Assembly: GCF_010731715.1 (NCBI RefSeq)
Contig: NZ_AP022587.1
Span: 3,100,001 to 3,164,000 of the forward strand
Length of the DNA: 64,000 bases
Source of the DNA: Mycobacterium stomatepiae
GTDB taxonomy: Bacteria; Actinomycetota; Actinomycetes; Mycobacteriales; Mycobacteriaceae
Direction of reading: 5' to 3'
Under the pieces are notes generated by a model that was given only the letters and a program-made list of their open reading frames with translations, was not told the DNA's origin and ran no database searches. Shown piece after piece: positions 8,155 to 15,815 of the stretch. Made by a program: the position numbers and the translations under genes. Each line of letters starts with the position of its first letter. Position 1 is the first letter of the stretch.

Positions 8155-9156
8155 GTGAAAGCTTGGCAGGTCCACGGAATCGGTGAGCCGAGCGACGTCC
8201 TGCGCCAAGTCGACCGCGAGGTGCCGGAGCCGGGCGCCGGGCAGGTAAGAATCCACGTCGCGGCGGCAGGCCTGGGACTACCCGATGTGTTGATGTGTCG
8301 CGGCACCTACCCGCTGACACCCGCGCTGCCGTTCACGCCCGGCCAGGAGTTGGTCGGCACCGTCACCGCAGTCGGGCCGGGCGTCGACATCGCGATCGGC
8401 ACCCGCGTGCTGGGCGTCAGTGACTTCGTCAGCGGCAACGGATCCTTCGCCGCGCAAGCCCTTGCGCACACGAGCAACGTCTTGCCGGCCCCCACCGGCA
8501 TGGACGACTCCGCCGCGGCGGGATTCTGGATCCCCCACATGACGGCATGGATCGGCCTGGTCGATCGCGGCGGACTCGATGCGGGACAACGGCTAGCGGT
8601 GCTCGGCGCCGCGGGGGGCAGTGGAATCGCGGCGGTCCAACTCGGGAAGGCGCTGGGCGCGCAGGTACTCGCCGTGGTCAGCGACGAGCAACGGGCCGAA
8701 TTCTGCCGGTCACTGGGTGCCGACCACGTTGTCGTCGCGCATGGCGAAACCGCTTCGGAGGGAACACCACTCGGGCACGCGTTACGTGAAGCGACCGGCT
8801 GGGCCGGTCTCGACGTCATCTTCGATCCGGTCGGCGGTGCGCAGGGCACCGCGGCGATGGGCGCCCTGGCTCGCGATGGCCGGCATCTGGCCGTCGGTTT
8901 CGCCAGTGGCGCGTGGGTGACCCCCGACGTCCAGACGATGGTGCTGACGAACACGACGCTGGTCGGGGTGCTGGCGTCGGGCTACAGCCGCGAGCATCTC
9001 GACGGGATCCTGCGGGGCCTCGAGGAATTGGTCGACAGCGGCGCCATCGCGCTCAAGGCAGAAAGGGTGTCGTTCGACGACATCCCCGAGGCGCTTACGC
9101 GGCTCGGCGGACGAAAAGTCCTAGGCAAGGTCGTTGCCGAAATCGACAACACCTAA
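8155..9156 (+). CDS. Zinc-independent MDR oxidoreductase (quinone oxidoreductase-like)
   Basis: A 333-residue medium-chain dehydrogenase/reductase of the NADPH:quinone reductase type. It has the GroES-like N-terminal domain with GLPDVLMCRGTYP and PFTPGQELVGTV, and the Rossmann motif AAGGSGIAAVQL for NADPH. The Cys/His zinc ligands of alcohol dehydrogenases are absent, as in the quinone-reductase branch. GTG 8155 follows AAGGAG (8143-8148). It reduces a quinone or enone with NADPH; the real substrate is not known. It appears monocistronic, with an OsmC gene converging from the other strand. Confidence 0.87.
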   Translation: MKAWQVHGIGEPSDVLRQVDREVPEPGAGQVRIHVAAAGLGLPDVLMCRGTYPLTPALPFTPGQELVGTVTAVGPGVDIAIGTRVLGVSDFVSGNGSFAAQALAHTSNVLPAPTGMDDSAAAGFWIPHMTAWIGLVDRGGLDAGQRLAVLGAAGGSGIAAVQLGKALGAQVLAVVSDEQRAEFCRSLGADHVVVAHGETASEGTPLGHALREATGWAGLDVIFDPVGGAQGTAAMGALARDGRHLAVGFASGAWVTPDVQTMVLTNTTLVGVLASGYSREHLDGILRGLEELVDSGAIALKAERVSFDDIPEALTRLGGRKVLGKVVAEIDNT

Positions 9157-9193
9157 AACTAGCCGAGGACGACGTCGAGGGGCACTGCATTGC

Positions 9194-9676
9194 TCAACGT
9201 GTGACCACCGGCAAGCTGGCCACCACTTTCCTGTGCAACTCGTCAAGCTGCGCGGCGGAGGCGTCGCTGTCGATTCGCATAGTGGCAGTTATCGATTCGA
9301 AGCCCGCGTGGCCGTCCTTGAGGCCCAGAAACACGGACAGATCGATGTCACCTCGCAGGTCGACCTGCAAGTTGTTGATCCGGATACCGGCGACGGTGGC
9401 GTTCGCCGCATAGCCGACCGCCAGGCAGTTGCCCAGCGCGGCAAGGAGCTGCTCGACCGGATTCGGCGCGTTATCGCCACCACCGAGCACGGCCGGTTCA
9501 TCCGAGGGGACGGCAGCGAATTGGCGCACGCGCGACGACGAAAACCCACCGGTCCACGTCACGTGCGCCGCCCAGGTGGTGTGCGCCTTGCCCGGGTCGG
9601 CCCGGACGCCCTCAACCAGATCGCCGACGGCTTTGATGTCGACCGCGTTGAGGGGCAAGTCTGTGTCGGCAGTCAT
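9194..9676 (-). CDS. OsmC-family protein
   Basis: A 160-residue OsmC/Ohr-fold protein, a family of thiol peroxidases that reduce organic hydroperoxides in the cytoplasm. The family signature GGGDNAPNPVEQLLAALGNC is present with one Cys (GNCLAVGYAA, near residue 75). I see no second Cys at the usual N-terminal position, so the classic two-Cys peroxidase mechanism may not apply. ATG 9676 has GGAG upstream; a GTG/ATG 39 bases earlier is less likely. It converges on the MDR gene and is divergent from the membrane protein at 10063, with a palindrome between. Confidence 0.85.
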   Translation of the reverse strand: MTADTDLPLNAVDIKAVGDLVEGVRADPGKAHTTWAAHVTWTGGFSSSRVRQFAAVPSDEPAVLGGGDNAPNPVEQLLAALGNCLAVGYAANATVAGIRINNLQVDLRGDIDLSVFLGLKDGHAGFESITATMRIDSDASAAQLDELHRKVVASLPVVTR

Positions 9677-9869
9677 GAGTTCTCCATCTCTACGCACAAC
9701 CACGGGCGTGGCCAATCTCCAAGCATCCCGGGGCCCCCGCTGGCGACCTACAGTATTGAGCGCAGTGATTTGGAGAGCACCGGTTCAAAACCCTTGCGTG
9801 CAAACGGCCGCCAGTGTTGTGCGGTGCGCAGCAGAGCCGGGGCCAGCAGACGGTCCTTGACCTGCCACT

Positions 9870-9896
9870 TTTAATGACACATACTATCTCATTAAA
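9870..9896. promoter_or_regulatory. Perfect 8-bp inverted repeat in the OsmC/membrane-protein intergenic region
   Basis: TTTAATGA (9870-9877) and TCATTAAA (9889-9896) are exact inverse copies with an 11-base AT-rich spacer, in a 386-base gap (9677-10062) between divergent genes. It looks like a TetR- or MarR-type operator. Apart from this element I see no gene or RNA in the gap. Confidence 0.5.
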
Positions 9897-10062
9897 TGGG
9901 GATGCGGGTGTCAGTTGCACGAGTTTGCGCGACTTACAAAGCGCCATATGACAATTAGCGCATACCGGACGCCCTCGCACTATCGCCTACTGCACTCGGT
10001 GTCCGTCAGCTGACACGGTGCACCACGCCCCATCGAGTAAGAAGAACCAGGGAGGATACGCA

Positions 10063-10818
10063 ATGACGCCGTCCGAGTATGCCCACACAAAACTTCAACT
10101 CGCGCTCTGGGGCTGCGGGATCGGGTTCGCGGTGCTGTTCTTCGTCGGACTGATGCCGTTGTCCGGCTTCATTCCCCCGCCATCGCCTCAACTATCGGGC
10201 GCCCAATTGATGGCGCAGTACGGTCCCTCGCTGCCATGGGTCAAATTCGGCATCGTCGTCGGGCTGCTGGGCAGTGCGTTGCTGGTGCCGTGGTCGGCGA
10301 TGGTCGCCCTACAGATCGCGCGGATGGAGCAAGGCCGCCGCGTCCCGCTCTGGGCCATCTTCGCGTTCGGTGCCGGCTGCGTGAACGCCGTGGCCTTCAT
10401 CCTGCCCTTCATCTTCTGGGCGGGAGCCTTCTATCGGCCGGACCGCTCGCCCGAGCTGGTCCAGCTGATCAACGACATGACGTGGCTCGAGTTCCTAATG
10501 TTCTTTCCGACGTTCAGCATGCAGCTGTTCTGCCTGGCGATGGCCGGCTTCACCCAGCGGCAGGGACCAAAGGTGTTCCCCCGCTGGTTCCTGTATCTGA
10601 ACCTCTGGATGGCAACGATCGGCGGGACCGGCCTGATCTCGATCTTCTTCTTCGGCGGGCCCTTCGCATGGAACGGCCTGATCGGATTCTGGCTTCCGGT
10701 CGGCTCCTACGTCCCGTTCCTGATCGTCACGTTCGTCCAGTTCTACAAGGCGATACGGGCGGAGAAGGACTGCTATCAGCCGGAAGACCTGCCCGCGACA
10801 GTCGGGACACCCGGATAG
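10063..10818 (+). CDS. Polytopic membrane protein of unknown function
   Basis: A 251-residue protein with about six hydrophobic segments: ALWGCGIGFAVLFFVGLM, WVKFGIVVGLLGSALLVPW, LWAIFAFGAGCVNAVAFIL, WLEFLMFFPTFSMQLFCL, WMATIGGTGLISIFFFGG and LPVGSYVPFLIVTFVQF. ATG 10063 follows GGGAGG (10050-10055). It has no recognised catalytic motif. Mycobacteria carry several paralogs of this type near steroid or lipid catabolism genes, but I cannot assign a role. It is probably transcribed alone from the palindrome-containing gap upstream. Confidence 0.8.
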   Translation: MTPSEYAHTKLQLALWGCGIGFAVLFFVGLMPLSGFIPPPSPQLSGAQLMAQYGPSLPWVKFGIVVGLLGSALLVPWSAMVALQIARMEQGRRVPLWAIFAFGAGCVNAVAFILPFIFWAGAFYRPDRSPELVQLINDMTWLEFLMFFPTFSMQLFCLAMAGFTQRQGPKVFPRWFLYLNLWMATIGGTGLISIFFFGGPFAWNGLIGFWLPVGSYVPFLIVTFVQFYKAIRAEKDCYQPEDLPATVGTPG

Positions 10819-10864
10819 CGGCGGCCTTCGTCGCGTCGCTTCCTTGAGGTGACGACGGCGACCG

Positions 10865-10895
10865 ATTCGATGACCTAACAACTCATTCATCGAAT
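10865..10895. repeat. Inverted repeat between converging genes
   Basis: ATTCGATGA (10865-10873) and TCATCGAAT (10887-10895) are exact inverse copies with a 13-base spacer. They lie in a 263-base gap between the ends of two converging genes. The stem is not GC-rich and lacks a T-tract, so it is not a typical terminator; it may be a protein-binding site or a relic. The rest of the gap shows nothing I can name. Confidence 0.4.
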
Positions 10896-11081
10896 GGAGC
10901 GCCATCCGGGTTCCACCTCACACCTCAGCAATGGCATGACCGTCGACGCTGCCCTGCCGTTGCGCACGCTTTGTGACAACGCGGTGACAAGCTCGGGCTG
11001 TCCGACCGCGCCAATCCGCCAGGCGCCGTCTCTCTGCCCGTAGGCGGGATTGCCGACTGACCGTCGATGTGAAGGGAGGTT

Positions 11082-11381
11082 TCACCGTTCGTCGATCGGC
11101 GCGAGGACGGTCACCGAGATCGGGCTGGCGAGTAGCACATCGAGGTGCGCGCGATAGTTGAGGTAGTGGTCGGTCGTCCGGTGATGTTGGAGTGCCAACT
11201 CGTCACGGTAGCGCTCGACGAGGACGAATTCGTCACCCTGCGAAACCTGGTACAGGTCATATCGGTCGCACCCGGGCTCCTCGCGAGTCGGGGCCAGCAT
11301 CCCTTGAAGCAAAGACCGCAGTGTGGCCACGTTGTCGGGACGAGCGGTGAACCGAGCGATGACCACCACAGGCCGTGGCAT
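11082..11381 (-). CDS. Antibiotic-biosynthesis-monooxygenase (ABM) domain protein
   Basis: A 99-residue single ABM domain (ARFTARPDNVATLRSLL, EPGCDRYDLYQ, FVLVERYRDELALQHH), the dimeric ferredoxin-like fold found in quinol monooxygenases and heme-degrading enzymes. The start at ATG 11381 was chosen because GGAG lies six bases upstream; the ATG at 11393 has the purine tract directly against it. It is divergent from a GntR gene with a 32-bp inverted repeat between them, so it is likely under that regulator. A cofactor-free quinol oxidation role is possible but not shown. Confidence 0.82.
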   Translation of the reverse strand: MPRPVVVIARFTARPDNVATLRSLLQGMLAPTREEPGCDRYDLYQVSQGDEFVLVERYRDELALQHHRTTDHYLNYRAHLDVLLASPISVTVLAPIDER

Positions 11382-11421
11382 AAGTTTCTCCATCCTTCTC
11401 GGTGCTTTCGCCAGGTTGACC

Positions 11422-11453
11422 TAAGACGTATTAATACGTTTTAATACGTCTTA
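11422..11453. promoter_or_regulatory. 32-bp palindromic GntR operator
   Basis: TAAGACGTATTA (11422-11433) and TAATACGTCTTA (11442-11453) form perfect 12-bp arms with an 8-base spacer ATACGTTT. ATACGT-like hexamers occur three times at regular spacing. It lies in the divergent gap between the ABM gene and the GntR gene and is AT-rich against a GC-rich background. It is the natural target of the adjacent HutC-type repressor. Confidence 0.7.
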
Positions 11454-11542
11454 TGACTCCTGTCAACGCCGCTCCGGCGCCGGGACAAAATCGCGGTATG
11501 AGGCGGCCACCGCAACCGAAGCCGTCTCAGTTACGGGGTGTA

Positions 11543-12358
11543 ATGCGTTTCATGGCGAATTCCGAAAGCGCAGAAGAGCTCGATCTTGATATAGCCGACC
11601 TGCGCATCCTGCGGGGAAGCGTGCCCGCGAGTACGCAGCTGGCAGAGTGGCTGAAGGCGCAGATACTCGAACAACGGCTCCGGTCGGGCAGCCGGCTGCC
11701 GTCCGAGCGGGAGTTGATCCTCCGATCAGGTCTGAGCCGAGTCACCGTCCGCGCGGCGGTCGGCATTCTCGAGCACGAAGGATGGCTGGTCCGGCGTCAG
11801 GGGTTGGGCACCTTCGTCGCCGAGCCTGTCAAGCAGGAACTGGCCTCTGGAGTGCGCACGATCACCGAGGTGCTCCTGGATTCTGGCGTTACCCCGCGGG
11901 TCGATGTGCTCTCGCACGGGATCGTCACGCCACCGGAGCGGATAGCCAGGGCTCTGCGCAGGCCCGACGCCCTGCGCATTCGCAGGCGATACAGCGACAA
12001 CAATCAGCCGCTGGCTCTCGTCACGATCTATCTGTCCCCCGATCTGGGCGATGCCGTCACACCACTGCTGTCGACCGATTCGACTGAGACGACGTACACG
12101 ATGTGGGAGCAGCGCCTCGGCGTGCGCATCGGCACAGCGTCGCACGAGATCCATGCCGCGGGTGCTTCTCCCGACGTCGCTGAGGCACTTGATCTTTCCG
12201 AAGGGGCGCCGGTTCTCGTCCTGGAGCGCACCACCTACACGGTCGGTGGGGAGCCCCTGGAAGTTGTGGTGTTCCACCACCGGCCTGAGCGTTACGGCTT
12301 CTCGATGACGTTGGCCCGGGAAACTTCCGGACCAACAATTGGCATGATCGAAAGGTAG
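11543..12358 (+). CDS. GntR-family regulator, HutC subfamily
   Basis: About 271 residues: an N-terminal winged helix (LAEWLKAQILEQRLRSGSRLPSERELILRSGLSRVTVRAA, ending LVRRQGLGTFV) and a C-terminal UTRA ligand-sensing domain (RIRRRYSDNNQPLALVTIYL, LVLERTTYTVGGEPLEVVVFHHRPERYGFSMTL). The start is uncertain. ATG 11453 opens the frame but overlaps the operator; ATG 11498, 11543 and 11552 are alternatives, and 11543 has GGGG at a fair distance. The next gene, an LLM oxidoreductase, begins 7 bases after the stop. HutC-type repressors usually sense a metabolite of the pathway they control. Confidence 0.87.
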   Translation: MRFMANSESAEELDLDIADLRILRGSVPASTQLAEWLKAQILEQRLRSGSRLPSERELILRSGLSRVTVRAAVGILEHEGWLVRRQGLGTFVAEPVKQELASGVRTITEVLLDSGVTPRVDVLSHGIVTPPERIARALRRPDALRIRRRYSDNNQPLALVTIYLSPDLGDAVTPLLSTDSTETTYTMWEQRLGVRIGTASHEIHAAGASPDVAEALDLSEGAPVLVLERTTYTVGGEPLEVVVFHHRPERYGFSMTLARETSGPTIGMIER

Positions 12359-12365
12359 TCCCAGA

Positions 12366-13401
12366 ATGGGCAATGACCAAGCGCTAATACATCGCGGCCC
12401 GCACTTCGGCCTCATCTTGGCACTCACAATCAACGGCCTAGCGGTCGGCGATTATCGCGACATGGTGCGCGTGTCCCAAGCCGCCGAACGGTACGGTTTC
12501 GACTCCATCTGGACATGTGACCACTTCCTCACCCTCAGCCCCGAGGATTACGTCAAGGATGCCGGGATCCACGGCGCCGGAAACGACGGTGAAGCGGTAG
12601 ATGAACCCCGCTCACTTCCGCTGCTGGAGGGATGGACGGCCCTCACCGCGCTGGCTCGCGACACCACTGCACTACGCCTGGGAACAAGTGTGCTGTGCAA
12701 CTCCTACCGTTATCCTTCGGTGCTCGCCAAAATGGCCGCCACGTTGGACGTGATCTCCGAAGGCCGACTCGATCTTGGTCTCGGCGCGGGGTGGTTCCAA
12801 CAGGAATTCGACGCGTACGGCATTCCGTTCGCGCCGGCGGGTGACCGCGTCTCGGCGCTTGCGGAGTCGCTGGAGGTACTCAAAGAAGTCTGGACGCAAA
12901 CGAATCCGACTTATTCGGGCCGCTTCTACACTCTCGAAGGCGCGGTCTGCGATCCGAAACCACTGCAAAGACCACACCCGCCACTGTGGGTGGGGGGGCG
13001 AAGGTGATCGTGTTCAGCGGATAGCGGCGCGGTCGGCGCAGGGTCTCAACATCCGGTGGTGGTCTCCCGAGAAAATACAGTCACGTCGACCGTTTCTCGC
13101 GCAGGCGTGTGAAAGCGCTGGCCGTGATCCCGCGACGCTGCAATTGTCCCTGACTGCTCTGCTCGCGCCCACCGAATCTGCAAGTCAGGAAGCGCAGATT
13201 CGAGCAGAGTTTGCGTCCATACCCGAACCCGGGCTCATCCTGGGACCCGTCGATAAATGTGTCGAGCGCATCGCCGAGTATCAGCGATGCGGTGTCGATC
13301 ACTTCCTATTCACAGTTCCATATTTGGCGCGGTCAGATTATCTGTCCGCAATCGGCGAGTCGATTATTCCGATGGTGAAAAGCCGAGTCACCGTCGCCTA
13401 A
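12366..13401 (+). pseudogene. LLM-class flavin/F420-dependent oxidoreductase, frameshifted
   Basis: The first frame gives a luciferase-like TIM barrel of the F420-dependent type (FDSIWTCDHF, LRLGTSVLCNSYRYPSVLAKMAATLDVISEGRLDLGLGAGWF). It ends early at TGA 13005-13007 after PPLWVGG. The C-terminal part continues in the next frame as EGDRVQRIAARSAQGLNIRW to TAA 13399-13401. Removing one G from the seven-G run at 12992-12998 restores a single product of about 345 residues. It follows the GntR gene by 7 bases and probably belongs to that regulon. If the extra G is real the gene is dead or phase-variable; if not, it is a normal CDS. Confidence 0.85.
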
Positions 13402-13451
13402 CTCGCGGGCACTTCGCTTACTCACCTCAACAACACAGCAAGAAGACGTTC

Positions 13452-14195
13452 ATGACGCGTGCCGAATCCAGCCCGGCCGACAACAGCGACATCTACCTCG
13501 AATCGACCGAGTACATCGACGCCGACCACCCACTCGTCCGCGCCAAGGCGGCGGAGTTGACGCACGACGCCGAGTCCGATGCAGAACGTGTCGAGCGCAT
13601 CTATTACTTCGTTCGGGATATGCCCTACGACATCCTTAGGTCGTTTCGCTATCTGGCGGCAGGCAAGCGGGCTGCCAGCGATGTGATCGAGCACGGGGTG
13701 GCCTTTTGCATGGGCAAGGCGAGTTCATTCGTCGCGCTGACGCGTGCCGCGGGCGTGCCGGCCCGAATCGGGTTCCAGACGCTCGACTCACCCGAAAAAG
13801 AGTTCCTTTCTCCCGAGGTCCGCGCGCTATGGGGAGGGCGCCGCGGGAGACCTCTGCCGTGGCACTCGTTGGGTGAGGCCTACCTCAATGGACGGTGGAT
13901 CAAGCTCGACGCCACGATTGACTCCCCGACCGCCGCTCGCAAGGGCAAGCCCTACACGCAGGAGTTCGACGGTCACACCGACATCCCGACCGTCGAAGGC
14001 CCCATCCTGCGTGAAAACGGCAGCTACGCCGATTATCCGCCGGAAGTAGCACAGTGGTACGAGCGCGCCGCCCATGCCGTTACCGCCGCCCTCGAATCCC
14101 CCGAGGTCCACGCCCGCGTCGCCGATGACGACGAACTCTGGGCTGGTCCTGCGCTTGCCGACGTGGCCCGCCGATCGTCGATTGACCACAACTGA
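13452..14195 (+). CDS. Transglutaminase-like domain protein
   Basis: A 247-residue protein of the transglutaminase/protease-like superfamily. The triad is recognisable: Cys in AFCMGKASSFVALTRAAGVPARIGF (near residue 89), His in WHSLGEAYLNGRW (near 140) and Asp in KLDATID (near 156). In bacteria these domains act as cysteine proteases, peptide N-glycanase-like enzymes or amide hydrolases. ATG 13452 is the first good start after the LLM gene. A truncated aldehyde dehydrogenase starts 18 bases after its stop, so the 3' neighbourhood has been rearranged. Confidence 0.8.
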   Translation: MTRAESSPADNSDIYLESTEYIDADHPLVRAKAAELTHDAESDAERVERIYYFVRDMPYDILRSFRYLAAGKRAASDVIEHGVAFCMGKASSFVALTRAAGVPARIGFQTLDSPEKEFLSPEVRALWGGRRGRPLPWHSLGEAYLNGRWIKLDATIDSPTAARKGKPYTQEFDGHTDIPTVEGPILRENGSYADYPPEVAQWYERAAHAVTAALESPEVHARVADDDELWAGPALADVARRSSIDHN

Positions 14196-14213
14196 TCCGC
14201 CGTACTGATCTAG

Positions 14214-14981
14214 CAACAGGAGTTCGCAGGTCGCCACCTCAAAAAACAAGTGCTCGAGTTGGGCGGCTCGGATCCGTTCATCGTGTTAGCCGACGCCGAC
14301 ATCGCCATGGTTGCCGGGGCGGCGGTCTCCGCGCGCAACCTCAATGGCGGACAAAGTTGCATCTCAGCCAAGCGGTTCATCATCGAGGACTGGGTTCGCG
14401 CCGAATTCACCGAAGCCTTCGCTGACGGGGTGTCGCGACTGCAAGTCGGCGACCCGATGGTCGACGGCATTCAAGTCGGACCGCTGGCACAGAAGAGTAT
14501 CCGAGAGTCGGACCAGGTCCAACGCAGCCTGGCAGACGGTGCACGCCTGGTTACCGGTGGACAGGTACCCCAGCGGGTTGGCTACTTCTACACACCTGCA
14601 GTACTCGACCGCGTCGGCCCCGAGATGGCGGTGAGCGCTGAGGAGACATTTGGGCCTGTCGCTGCGATCATCTCGGCCGAAAACGTCCGGGCCGCGCTGG
14701 ACATCGCGAACGCAACGGAATTCGGCCTCGGCGCCAGCCTGTGGACCTCAGACCTCGACCGTGCGGCTGCATTAATCCCACAGATCGACGCCGGCGCGGT
14801 GTTCGTCAATGAGGTCGTAACCTCCGATCCTCGCGTGCCGTTCGGCGGCATCAAGCGCAGCGGATACGGCCGCGAGTTGGGCGAAGACGGACTTCGCCAG
14901 TTCACCAACGCGAAAACGGTATGGATCGGACCGTCAAAGGGCCCGCGGACCTTAAGCGGCGCTTCAGGGTGCCGCGTCTGA
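14214..14981 (+). pseudogene. 5'-truncated aldehyde dehydrogenase
   Basis: The reading frame opens at 14214 and immediately matches the interior of an NAD(P)-dependent aldehyde dehydrogenase: AGRHLKKQVLELGGSDPF with the catalytic Glu, then NGGQSCISAKRF with the nucleophilic Cys. It runs to the normal C-terminus (ETFGPVAAI, NEVVTSDPRVPFGGIKRSGYGRELG). About the first 220 residues, including most of the cofactor-binding part, are missing, so the product cannot be an active enzyme. The motifs resemble the succinate-semialdehyde dehydrogenase group. The junction lies only 18 bases after the transglutaminase-like gene, marking a deletion end point. Confidence 0.85.
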
Positions 14982-15036
14982 GCGATGCGCACGTTGAGAT
15001 TCCTACACCTTGTGTCCATTCCCGAGCCGAAACGAA

Positions 15037-15062
15037 TCAGGCCCCCTGGTAAAGGGGCCTGA
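15037..15062 (-). terminator. Terminator hairpin of tRNA-Tyr
   Basis: TCAGGCCCC (15037-15045) and GGGGCCTGA (15054-15062) form a perfect 9-bp GC-rich stem with an 8-base loop. Read on the minus strand it lies 5 bases after the tRNA 3' end and is followed by a T-rich stretch (ATTCGTTT), as expected of an intrinsic terminator. Confidence 0.75.
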
Positions 15063-15066
15063 ACTG

Positions 15067-15152
15067 TGGTGGCAGGTACTGGATTCGAACCAGTGTAGGC
15101 GTAAGCCGACGGATTTACAGTCCGCTCCCATTGGCCGCTCGGGCAACCTGCC
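15067..15152 (-). tRNA. tyrT: tRNA-Tyr (GTA)
   Basis: On the minus strand the 7-bp acceptor stem GGCAGGT/ACCTGCC encloses a class II tRNA with a long variable arm, a TPsiC loop GGTTCGAATCC and the anticodon GTA (bases 15116-15118). The CCA end is encoded. It lies between the truncated aldehyde dehydrogenase and yajQ, matching the H37Rv position next to Rv0566c. tRNA genes are common integration sites, and the conserved backbone begins here while the accessory block lies on the other side. Confidence 0.97.
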
Positions 15153-15232
15153 GCCTAGCAGGGTACAACGAGCGGGTAGACAATTCACAAACGGCTAGGA
15201 GCAACCCGGAACCAACACGGAAGGGCGTTCGC

Positions 15233-15723
15233 ATGGCGGACTCATCGTTCGACATCGTCAGCAAGTTCGATCGGCAAGAGGTCGACAACGCGCTTAACCA
15301 GGCCGCCAAGGAGTTGGCCACCCGCTTCGACTTCCGCGGCACCGACACCACGATCGCGTGGAAGGGCGACGAGGGCGTAGAGCTGACGTCGTCCACGGAG
15401 GAGCGCATCAAAGCCGCGATCGACGTGTTCAAGGAGAAGCTGATCCGTCGCGACATCTCGATGAAGGCCTTCGACGCCGGCGAGCCGCAGGCCTCCGGCA
15501 AGACCTTCAAGGTCAGCGGCACCCTCAAACAGGGCATCGACAGCGAGAACGCCAAGAAAATCACCAAGCTCATCCGCGACGACGGGCCCAAGGGGTCAAG
15601 ACCCAGATCCAGGGCGACGAGATCCGGGTCTCCAGCAAGAAGCGCGATGACTTGCAGGCCGTCCAGGCGCTGCTACGCAACGCCGACCTGGACGTGGCGG
15701 TGCAGTTCGTGAACTACCGCTAA
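15233..15723 (+). pseudogene. yajQ: YajQ-family nucleotide-binding protein, frameshifted
   Basis: [23 protein letters not shown] opens a canonical YajQ protein, a family that binds c-di-GMP or nucleotides. The frame is lost after IRDDGPKG: the run of four G at 15592-15595 should be five, and with that base the sequence continues as [20 protein letters not shown] to the usual end AVQFVNYR at 15723, a normal 163-residue length. Without it the protein has a foreign C-terminus ending at 15712. The gene sits directly after tRNA-Tyr as in H37Rv (Rv0566c). ATG 15233 follows AAGGG. Confidence 0.88.
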
Positions 15724-15815
15724 CCACCGGACCGGTCCGCGCCGAGCGTGCTGGCCCCACAATCGGTGGGGTGCCTACGCTGGTGACAAGTCCCACACCG
15801 CAAGCGAGGTTCACG

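Noticed and set aside
12775..13401. Separate 208-residue gene inside the LLM locus
   Set aside because: Its first 70 residues are an out-of-frame shadow. Only the part after the G-run is real, as the C-terminus of the frameshifted LLM gene.
15131..15232. Upstream extension of yajQ through the tRNA gene
   Set aside because: It would translate tRNA-Tyr antisense. ATG 15233 begins the conserved MADSSFD and has a ribosome site.
1846..15595. Programmed ribosomal frameshifting at the three C/G runs
   Set aside because: There is no slippery heptamer of a known type, no downstream structure was seen, and the families involved do not use frameshifting.
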